Positions 1 through 5,862 of a stretch of DNA of 8,780 bases are shown here, one piece after another. This DNA is from Selenomonadaceae bacterium (GTDB taxonomy: Bacteria; Bacillota; Negativicutes; Selenomonadales; Selenomonadaceae): positions 1-8,780 of the forward strand of contig JAEEGN010000302.1 of the NCBI GenBank assembly GCA_016280345.1. Reading direction: 5' to 3'. Positions within the stretch are counted from its first letter, which is position 1, and the number at the start of each line of letters is the position of its first letter. The translations under genes and the position numbers were made by a program. A model generated the notes under the pieces. That model was given only the letters and a program-made list of their open reading frames with translations, did no database searches and was not told the DNA's origin.

Positions 1-573
1 AACCGCCAGATCCACGCGGCGACGAGCACGATCGGCCAGGCCAAGACGGCGGTGATGCGGCAGCGGATGCTGGACGTCAATCCCCGGGCCGAAGTCGTGA
101 CCTGGGACGAGTTCTACCGGCCGGACAAGGCGGAGGAATTCTTCATGGCCCATCTCGACTACGTGGTGGACGCCGTGGACACCGTCACCGCCAAGATCAG
201 CCTGGTACTGGAGGCGCAAAAGCGCGGCATTCCCATCATCAGTAGCATGGGGACCGGCAACAAGCTGGACCCGACGCGCCTGGAGGTGGCCGACATCTAC
301 GATACCAGCGTCTGCCCGCTGGCCCGCGTCATGCGCCGGGAACTGAAGGAGCGCGGCGGCAGGTCGCTGAAGGTCGTCTATTCCAAAGAGCCGCCGCTCC
401 CGGTGGCCGAAGGGGCGAGCCCGGAGCAGGACGACGAGGGGCGTATCGTCCCGGGCAGCGTTTCCTTCGTGCCGTCGGTGGCCGGGCTCATCATCGCCGG
501 CGAGGTCGTGAAGGACCTCGCCGGCATCGGCGGCGGGACAGGCGGCGCCGATGCCGGATCAAGTATGAAATGA
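1..573 (+). CDS. tcdA: tRNA threonylcarbamoyladenosine dehydratase TcdA, 5' end cut off by the window
   Basis: This is the C-terminal 190 residues of a ThiF/MoeB/HesA-type (E1-like) enzyme. TcdA uses ATP to dehydrate t6A37 of ANN-decoding tRNAs to the cyclic ct6A form in the cytoplasm. The reading frame is open from the first base, so the ATG at 52 is internal. The N-terminal glycine-rich nucleotide-binding loop lies outside the window. Visible family marks, numbered from the first codon shown, are NRQIHA at 2-7, the stretch DAVDTVTAK near 57-65, SSMGTGNKLDPT near 81-92, and DTSVCPLARVMR with its conserved cysteine at 105. The C-terminal tail FVPSVAGLIIAGEVV is also typical of TcdA. These distinguish it from ThiF and MoeB, which usually keep zinc-binding CxxC pairs that I do not see here. 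The stop codon overlaps the ribosome binding site of gpsA, so the two are probably one transcript. The family call is firm. Confidence 0.9.
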   Translation, partial: NRQIHAATSTIGQAKTAVMRQRMLDVNPRAEVVTWDEFYRPDKAEEFFMAHLDYVVDAVDTVTAKISLVLEAQKRGIPIISSMGTGNKLDPTRLEVADIYDTSVCPLARVMRRELKERGGRSLKVVYSKEPPLPVAEGASPEQDDEGRIVPGSVSFVPSVAGLIIAGEVVKDLAGIGGGTGGADAGSSMK

Positions 574-583
574 GGTGCGGGAT

Positions 584-1540
584 ATGAGGGTTTCCATCCT
601 GGGCTGCGGGCGGTGGGGGTCGTTCCACGCCTGGTACGCCCATCGCGCCGGGCATGAGGCCGTGCTCTGGGGCCGCCCCGGCTCCCGGCGGCTGGAGGAA
701 CTGGCGAGGACGCGGCGCAACGAGTACCTGGCGCTGCCGGAGGCGGTGGACTTTACGGACGATCTGGCTGCCGCCGTCGCCCGGGCGGAGACGGTCATCA
801 TTTCCGTTCCCTCCCAGGCGCTGCGCTCTCTGGGGCAGAAGCTCGCTTCGCTGCCCTTGTCCAGAAAGGCGTTCATCCTCTGCATGAAGGGGCTGGAGAT
901 TGGAACCGGAGAGCGGCTGTCCCGGGTACTCCGGCAGGAGATCGGCCCCGGGCCCGGCATCGCGGTCTGGGTGGGCCCCGGCCACGTGCAGGACTTTGTC
1001 GCCGGCATCCCGAACTGCATGGTCATGGCCGCCGAAGACGAGGCGCTGACAGAAAAGACCGCCGCCGCCTTCTCCACGCCGCTCATCCGTTTCTACTACG
1101 GGCGGGACCTCCTGGGGGCGGAAATCGGCGCGGCGGCGAAAAACGTCATCGGCCTTGCCGCCGGCATGCTGGACGGCCTGCGCTTTTCCAGCCTGAAAGG
1201 GGCGCTGATGGCCCGGGGTACGGCGGAGCTCTCCCGGCTGGTGGGGGCGCTGGGCGGCGACCCGGCGACCATCTACGGCCTCTCGCACCTCGGCGACTAC
1301 GAGGCGACGCTGTTCTCGCCCTACAGCAACAACCGCCGCTACGGCGAGAATCTCGTCCTGGGGCGTCCCTCGCCGAAACTGGCCGAGGGCGTCTATACCG
1401 CCGAGGCGCTGGTGGCGCTCTCGGAGCGCACGGGCGTCGAACTGCCCATTTGCCGCACCGTCTATGAGATCGTCTGCCGCCGCCGGGACCCGGCAAGCGA
1501 GCTGGAGCGTCTCTTCCTGCGCCCCGCGAAAAGCGAATAG
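584..1540 (+). CDS. gpsA: NAD(P)H-dependent glycerol-3-phosphate dehydrogenase
   Basis: The enzyme reduces dihydroxyacetone phosphate to sn-glycerol-3-phosphate, the backbone for phospholipid synthesis, in the cytoplasm. I chose the ATG at 584 (318 residues) because GAGGTG at 572-577 sits 6 bases upstream. The in-frame GTG at 575 lies inside that binding site. The N-terminus has the GxGxWG dinucleotide loop (residues 7-12). Lys186 in AAKNVIGLAAG matches the catalytic lysine of the family. LGD (Asp238) and NNRRYG (Arg251, Arg252) match the substrate-binding C-terminal domain. The length is slightly under the usual 330 or so. Some signature stretches deviate: GPGHVQDFVAGIP replaces the usual GPS-type segment, and GDYEATLFSPYSNNRR replaces the usual GDL-type segment. 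It is therefore a divergent branch, but the fold and key lysine are intact. It follows tcdA by 10 bases, the SD overlaps the tcdA stop, and two terminators close the unit. Confidence 0.87.
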   Translation: MRVSILGCGRWGSFHAWYAHRAGHEAVLWGRPGSRRLEELARTRRNEYLALPEAVDFTDDLAAAVARAETVIISVPSQALRSLGQKLASLPLSRKAFILCMKGLEIGTGERLSRVLRQEIGPGPGIAVWVGPGHVQDFVAGIPNCMVMAAEDEALTEKTAAAFSTPLIRFYYGRDLLGAEIGAAAKNVIGLAAGMLDGLRFSSLKGALMARGTAELSRLVGALGGDPATIYGLSHLGDYEATLFSPYSNNRRYGENLVLGRPSPKLAEGVYTAEALVALSERTGVELPICRTVYEIVCRRRDPASELERLFLRPAKSE

Positions 1541-1556
1541 CCGGAAAAGCGAAGCG

Positions 1557-1600
1557 AAGGAGCCGGAGGCGGGGGCCTGTCCCCCTGACCGGCTCCTTTT
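1557..1600 (+). terminator. Intrinsic-terminator-like hairpin after gpsA (first of two)
   Basis: AAGGAGCCGG (1557-1566) pairs perfectly with CCGGCTCCTT (1589-1598). A second inner pairing, GGGGG (1571-1575) with CCCCC (1581-1585), extends the hairpin. The T tract is short (TTTT, 1597-1600) and broken by CG, so this hairpin may also protect the 3' end. It lies 17 bases after the gpsA stop. Confidence 0.65.
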
Positions 1601-1627
1601 CGTTCCCGTGTTTCCGGGGAAAACAGA

Positions 1628-1656
1628 CCGCCGCGTTTTTCGCGGCGGATTTTTTT
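1628..1656 (+). terminator. Strong intrinsic terminator (second of two) after the tcdA-gpsA unit
   Basis: CCGCCGCG (1628-1635) and CGCGGCGG (1641-1648) form an 8-bp all-G/C stem around a TTTTT loop. An A and seven Ts (1650-1656) follow. This is a textbook rho-independent terminator. It separates the housekeeping unit from the metal-efflux unit, whose promoter starts about 20 bases further on. Confidence 0.88.
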
Positions 1657-1678
1657 GGCGTTTTTTTCAAAAAAAGAC

Positions 1679-1707
1679 TTGCTTTTTTGTTCAATATATG
1701 ATTAAAT
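1679..1707 (+). promoter_or_regulatory. Probable sigma-A-type promoter of the metal-efflux unit
   Basis: TTGCTT (1679-1684) can serve as a -35 box and TTAAAT (1702-1707, 4 of 6 consensus bases) as a -10 box, with a 17-base spacer. The segment is sharply AT-rich in a GC-rich window. It lies between a strong terminator and the first gene, whose start is about 65 bases downstream. TATGAT at 1697-1702 resembles a -10 more closely but is only 12 bases from TTGCTT, so the exact boxes are uncertain. Confidence 0.5.
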
Positions 1708-1716
1708 GTTCACATA
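1695..1716. promoter_or_regulatory. Imperfect inverted repeat over the -10 region, candidate metal-sensor operator
   Basis: TATATGA (1695-1701) and TCACATA (1710-1716) form a two-fold symmetric site, 6 of 7 positions matching, with 8 bases between the arms. The size and the TGA...TCA core resemble operators of ArsR/SmtB-type repressors that control zinc and cadmium efflux. The position over the -10 box fits repression. No regulator gene is present in the window, so the binding protein is a guess. Confidence 0.35.
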
Positions 1717-1770
1717 AGAGATTGAAGCGTTTCAATCCCGATGAAAAAACAAAAACGGAGGTCGATTTCA

Positions 1771-1989
1771 ATGAAGAAAAAGTACAAGATCGATGTGGAT
1801 TGCGCGGCTTGCGGCATCAAGATGGAGGACGCGGCGAAGCAGGTTGAGGGGGTCGCCGCCGTTTCGGTGGGCTTCATGGCCCAGAAGATGACGGTGGAAT
1901 TCGCCGAGGGCGCCGATCCGGCGGCGGTCATGCCGAAGGTCCGGGAGGCCTGCAAGAAGGTCGAGCCCGACTGCGACGTGTTCTTCTGA
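1771..1989 (+). CDS. Free-standing heavy-metal-associated (HMA) domain protein
   Basis: This is a 72-residue cytoplasmic protein consisting of one HMA domain, a beta-alpha-beta-beta-alpha-beta fold that carries one metal ion. The start at 1771 is preferred because CGGAGG ends 9 bases upstream. The in-frame ATG at 1741 would place that site inside the gene. The metal site reads DVDCAACG with cysteines 11 and 14. The Asp just before CxxC is characteristic of the Zn/Cd/Pb-binding domains of ZntA-type pumps, whereas copper chaperones usually have MxCxxC. A third cysteine, Cys68, lies near the C-terminus in EPDC, and could complete a metal site or be exposed. The protein is followed 80 bases later by a P1B ATPase that lacks an N-terminal HMA domain. 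The likely job is therefore to deliver metal to, or sense metal for, that pump. The family is certain and the metal is inferred. Confidence 0.88.
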   Translation: MKKKYKIDVDCAACGIKMEDAAKQVEGVAAVSVGFMAQKMTVEFAEGADPAAVMPKVREACKKVEPDCDVFF

Positions 1990-2012
1990 TTTTCACGGAA
2001 GCGGGCATTTCG

Positions 2013-2046
2013 GAAACGCGGTCGTTTCTCCCGGCGGTTCGCCGGG
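2013..2046 (+). other. Two adjacent stem-loops between the HMA gene and the ATPase gene
   Basis: GAAACG (2013-2018) pairs with CGTTTC (2023-2028) around CGGT. Immediately after, CCCGGCG (2030-2036) pairs with CGCCGGG (2040-2046) around GTT. No T tract follows, so this is not an intrinsic terminator. The second hairpin ends 10 bases before the ATPase ribosome binding site (GGGAGG, 2057-2062). Such structures can set the relative amounts of two cistrons through RNA processing or partial attenuation. That role is an inference here. Confidence 0.45.
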
Positions 2047-2069
2047 GGACCGGTACGGGAGGATAGAGA

Positions 2070-3995
<1,926 letters not shown>

Positions 3996-4023
3996 CGGCG
4001 GAAAACGGTTGGAACGTATGAGC

Positions 4024-4064
4024 AAAACAAGGGGCTGTCGCATTATGCGACAGCCCCTCGTTTT
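4024..4064. terminator. Strong, probably bidirectional intrinsic terminator between convergent units
   Basis: GGGGCTGTCGCAT (4031-4043) and ATGCGACAGCCCC (4045-4057) are perfectly complementary. In practice the last pairs open to give a small loop. AAAACAA precedes the stem and TCGTTTTC follows it, so each strand has a T-rich tail. It lies 35 bases after the ATPase stop and about 125 bases beyond the stop of the minus-strand PAS-like gene, serving both. I see no gene in the 125 bases between this hairpin and that stop. Confidence 0.9.
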
Positions 4065-4182
4065 CGGTGCGTATCAATCGGATATTTCGACGTCCGGCGT
4101 TCCGGCTGTCCGCGGAGACGTTTGACCGGTGGCTTTCCCTGTCCGTCGCGCGCGACGTCCTTTGCCACGTCGTCGGTAACGG

Positions 4183-4527
4183 TTACGGTTCCGCTTCCTC
4201 GTACTTCATCGTACTGCCGACGCTGAAATGGAGGATGAGTTCCGGATTCTCCGGCAGCGGAATCCAGTAGCCGTAAGCGTCTTTTCCGAAGGGCCCCGGG
4301 TAGGTGATGCAGACGGGCGTTTTCGTGTCCGCCGCTTCGTTGCAGCGGCAGCCTTTGTGCTGCTCCGGCTTGCCGTAGGACGAGCATTTCGTCCCCACCC
4401 GGAAGCCGAAGGAGGCGCCTTTCTTGTTTACGGCGACGATTTCCCGGCTCTTCCTGATGAGCAGGATTAGCTCGGGAAAGCCGTCCCACATACAATGGAA
4501 GGCGCGGATGATTTCTTCGTCTGTCAT
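4183..4527 (-). CDS. Small cysteine-rich PAS-like protein of unknown function
   Basis: The protein has 114 residues. I start it at the ATG complementary to 4525-4527, which has AAAGGAAG about 10 bases upstream. The chain has a PAS-like pattern: an N-terminal helix (EEIIRAFHCMWDGFP), a strand LILLIRKSREIVAVN, then G-x-x-C, and a C-terminal strand pair with YWIPLPENPELILHFSVG. No output domain follows, no signal peptide or membrane helix is present, and the whole gene is little more than one PAS fold. Cysteines are at 12, 48, 60, 62 and 73, giving C-x11-C-x-C-x10-C, with His57 close by. Many bacterial PAS domains carry a related cysteine pattern after the G-K-x-C position, which may bind a metal, a cluster or form disulfides. 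It lies 99 bases downstream of the rubrerythrin on the same strand, with no clear promoter or terminator between, so co-transcription is likely. A redox or metal-linked sensing role is plausible but not shown. Confidence 0.72.
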   Translation of the reverse strand: MTDEEIIRAFHCMWDGFPELILLIRKSREIVAVNKKGASFGFRVGTKCSSYGKPEQHKGCRCNEAADTKTPVCITYPGPFGKDAYGYWIPLPENPELILHFSVGSTMKYEEAEP

Positions 4528-4626
4528 GGCGCAACCGCTTCCTTTCTCATGGTTGGTTGAATCTGTCCTTCCCCTGGCTTGCAGCGCGGCCATTTCCGGC
4601 CGGCGGGGCGGTCATCGAATGGCGTC

Positions 4627-5172
4627 CTATTCCTTCCGGCGGAATACTTTCTTCGGCTGGCCGCAGATCGGACAGACGTAATCCTCCGGCTCGGCGTCGA
4701 GGTCGCCGACGTACTCGAAGCCGCAACAGCCGCAGACGTAGATGGTTTTCCCTTCCACGTCCAGCGCCTCGGGTTTGTACTTTTTCAGCAGTCCTTCCAT
4801 CATTTCGCCGTGATGGCCTTCCTGCTTCGCGAAGATCTCCATTTCGCCGGCGGCTTCGGCGAGCCCCGCGGCGCGGAATTTGTCGGCCATTGCCTTGACG
4901 GTCGTTTCGCCGCGATACTCGGCGGCCATCACGCCCCGCACCAGCATCCAGAAGTCCTGTGGTACCATGGCGTTCAGCGTCGCGTAGAATCCCGCGTGGA
5001 CCGCTTCCTGGTTCGCCGCTTCGATGAAGGTTTTCGACACGTCCTCCATGCCCTGCTCTTTCGCGAGGCGCGCCAGGGCGTAATACATCATCGTGCCGTT
5101 GGCCTCGGCTTTTGCCATCATTTCCGAAATCGGTTCCAGCGGTGTTCCCTTTGTTTGTCCGTACAAGCTCAT
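4627..5172 (-). CDS. rbr: Rubrerythrin (diiron ferritin-like domain plus rubredoxin domain)
   Basis: Rubrerythrins reduce hydrogen peroxide in the cytoplasm of anaerobes, using electrons that arrive through the rubredoxin-type iron. I choose the ATG at 5172 (181 residues) because AAAGGTGGG ends 7 bases upstream. A GTG 12 bases earlier falls within that site. Residues 1-130 form a four-helix ferritin-like domain with diiron ligands in the expected order: Glu23, Glu56-x-x-His59, Glu85 and/or Glu89, and Glu118-x-x-His121. The C-terminal rubredoxin-like domain has CxxC pairs at 147/150 and 167/170. Cys149 is an extra cysteine inside the first pair. The order (ferritin-like, then rubredoxin) is the classical one and the length is close to typical. 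The gene has its own promoter facing away from the riboswitch unit, overlapped by an inverted repeat. It is probably co-transcribed with the PAS-like gene downstream. Confidence 0.94.
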   Translation of the reverse strand: MSLYGQTKGTPLEPISEMMAKAEANGTMMYYALARLAKEQGMEDVSKTFIEAANQEAVHAGFYATLNAMVPQDFWMLVRGVMAAEYRGETTVKAMADKFRAAGLAEAAGEMEIFAKQEGHHGEMMEGLLKKYKPEALDVEGKTIYVCGCCGFEYVGDLDAEPEDYVCPICGQPKKVFRRKE

Positions 5173-5205
5173 GTGATGTCCCACCTTTCCTGAATATGAA
5201 ATCCT

Positions 5206-5221
5206 GTTATTCTATCATAAC
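5206..5221. promoter_or_regulatory. Inverted repeat over the rubrerythrin -10 box, Fur/PerR-like
   Basis: Read on the minus strand the site is GTTATGATAGAATAAC. Its outer halves GTTAT/ATAAC are perfectly symmetric and 6 of 8 positions match overall. PerR boxes have the form TTATAATnATTATAA, so this site resembles one at the ends but departs from it in the middle. It covers the -10 box, which suits a peroxide-responsive repressor. Regulation by PerR is known for rubrerythrins in clostridia, but here it is inference. Confidence 0.35.
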
Positions 5222-5243
5222 CTAGTCACATGCCTTTTGGCAA
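5214..5243 (-). promoter_or_regulatory. Sigma-A-type promoter of the rubrerythrin gene
   Basis: On the minus strand, TTGCCA (complement of 5238-5243, 5 of 6) and TATGAT (complement of 5214-5219, 5 of 6) are separated by 18 bases. Transcription would start about 40 bases before the rubrerythrin ATG. TGCCTTTTGGCA (5231-5242) forms a small palindrome across the -35 box and may be an additional protein site. Confidence 0.68.
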
Positions 5244-5476
5244 ATGTTTTTCAAGGGCGGCTACGGTCAGGGCGATTCGGTCACGGGCCCGGCGGCTACG
5301 GCGGCCGGAACGGCTACGGCGCCCGCGGCGGCTGCGAATTCAGCGGGAACGCAGAGACGGATGACGGCGCGCGAGGGGCTGCCGCAAGGAAACGAAGCGG
5401 GCGGCGCCCCTTTTGCACGGGAAGGGGAAAACGGGCGGCTGTCGTCGATAAAACCGTTTGCCGTCGGCAAAAAAGC
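5244..5476. other. GC-rich spacer without a credible gene; contains GGCTACGG repeats
   Basis: Between the divergent promoters of the rubrerythrin and the riboswitch unit I find no gene I can support. Open frames exist on both strands, but they have no ribosome binding site, start awkwardly, and encode low-complexity Gly/Arg- or Ala/Thr-rich text. GGCTACGG occurs at 5259-5266, 5294-5301 and 5312-5319 and would read GYG in one frame. This may be a decayed glycine-rich gene or simple GC-rich drift. Near the right end TTTGCC (5457-5462) and GGCAAA (5466-5471) form a short hairpin without a useful T tract on the plus strand. Confidence 0.4.
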
Positions 5477-5506
5477 TTGACAGGGAAAATGAATTCATGT
5501 TATTTT
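5477..5506 (+). promoter_or_regulatory. Promoter of the cobalamin-riboswitch unit
   Basis: TTGACA (5477-5482) is a perfect -35 box. TATTTT (5501-5506) is the best -10 box, at an 18-base spacing. The segment is abruptly AT-rich. The spacer holds the palindrome ATGAATTCAT (5489-5498), and AATGAATTC recurs at 5488-5496 and 5516-5524. The start point would lie about 35 bases before the aptamer. Confidence 0.62.
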
Positions 5507-5548
5507 ATCTTCGTAAATGAATTCCGTATGAAAACCGAATATGACGAA

Positions 5549-5696
5549 ATCAGGTGTCGTCAGACTTAATAAGATAGCCGGTGAGAATCCGGCGCGGTCC
5601 CGCCTCTGTGACAGGGAGCGATCCGGCAGCGGTCACTGAGCATTGCTTGGGAAGACGCCGGGGAGCGATGAACTGGAGCCAGGAGAATTGCCTGAT
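5549..5696 (+). promoter_or_regulatory. Cobalamin (vitamin B12) riboswitch aptamer
   Basis: The conserved blocks of the class occur in the correct order: CCGGTGAGAATCCGGCG, then GCGGTCCCGCCTCTGTGA, then GTCACTG with TTGGGAAGAC, and finally the 3' B12-box version GAGCCAGGAGAATTGCCTG. The closing P1 helix can form between ATCAGG (5549-5554) and CCTGAT (5691-5696). Binding of a cobalamin normally turns the downstream gene off. Here the next full-size gene is the binding-protein/EAL receptor, not a B12 synthesis or uptake gene. Two intrinsic terminators follow the aptamer. The AGGAG in the 3' strand (5681-5685) is also placed like a Shine-Dalgarno for the ATG at 5695. The mechanism could therefore act on transcription, translation or both. 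Confidence 0.95.
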
Positions 5697-5856
5697 GGAC
5701 GATCACTGTTTGACCTGCGAGCGACAGGAAGGCGGTTCTTTGGCGTCGATTTTTTGTGCTGTTTGGGGCTCTTTCCTCCGCCGGAGGGAAGGGCGTTTTT
5801 TGTCGCCGCGTTCCGCCGCCCCGCCTGTCGGCAGGCGTTTTTCGATAGAGAGGTGA
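5695..5856 (+). CDS. Possible 53-codon leader ORF spanning the riboswitch expression platform
   Basis: The ATG overlaps the last bases of the aptamer, 9 bases after AGGAG (5681-5685), which belongs to the conserved 3' strand of the riboswitch. The frame stays open through both intrinsic terminators. It ends in a TGA (5854-5856) that lies within AGAGGTGA, the ribosome binding site of the receptor gene, 6 bases before its ATG. The predicted peptide begins MDDHCLTCERQEGG and has a CxxC pair (Cys5, Cys8), a third Cys21 and an arginine-rich C-terminal half. I recognise no family. It could be a true regulatory leader peptide or an accidental open frame in GC-rich DNA. The precise placement of both ends is why I list it. 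Confidence 0.35.
   Translation: MDDHCLTCERQEGGSLASIFCAVWGSFLRRREGRFLSPRSAAPPVGRRFSIER
5768..5801 (+). terminator. Intrinsic terminator in the riboswitch expression platform
   Basis: GCTCTTTCCTCC (5768-5779) pairs with GGAGGGAAGGGC (5783-5794) over 12 positions, two of them G-U, around a GCC loop. A G and six Ts (5796-5801) follow. It starts 71 bases after the aptamer, so a ligand-bound aptamer could stop transcription here. GGCTC (5767-5771) at the foot of the stem is complementary to GAGCC (5676-5680) in the aptamer 3' strand, a possible seed of an antiterminator. Confidence 0.82.
5822..5842 (+). terminator. Second intrinsic terminator in the same leader
   Basis: CGCCTG (5822-5827) and CAGGCG (5832-5837) pair around the tetraloop TCGG. 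Five Ts (5838-5842) follow. It lies only 21 bases before the start codon of the receptor gene and about 20 bases after the T run of the first terminator. Transcription of the receptor must pass both, so the default output of this leader may be low. Confidence 0.75.
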
Positions 5857-5862
5857 GTTCCC

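Noticed and set aside
491..1288. A 265-codon minus-strand open frame opposite gpsA
   Set aside because: It overlaps the end of tcdA and most of gpsA, both with clear family motifs, and its own translation is Arg/Pro/Gly-rich low-complexity text.
1741..1770. An upstream in-frame ATG that would lengthen the HMA protein by ten residues
   Set aside because: The only good ribosome binding site (CGGAGG, 1756-1761) lies inside that extension, and the added residues (MKKQKRRSIS) are not part of the HMA fold.
4145..4156. Perfect 12-base palindrome GTCGCGCGCGAC between the PAS-like gene and the terminator
   Set aside because: It lies downstream of the genes on both strands, is made of CG steps common in this GC-rich DNA, and has no second copy or promoter nearby.
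4043..4534. Alternative minus-strand frame overlapping the PAS-like gene
   Set aside because: It runs into the terminator hairpin and encodes Arg-rich text. The chosen frame has balanced composition, a PAS-like pattern and a suitable ribosome binding site.
5237..5569. Plus-strand open frames between the two divergent promoters
   Set aside because: They start at TTG or at an ATG without a Shine-Dalgarno. They encode low-complexity Gly/Arg or Ala/Thr text, and the longest one runs through the promoter into the riboswitch aptamer.
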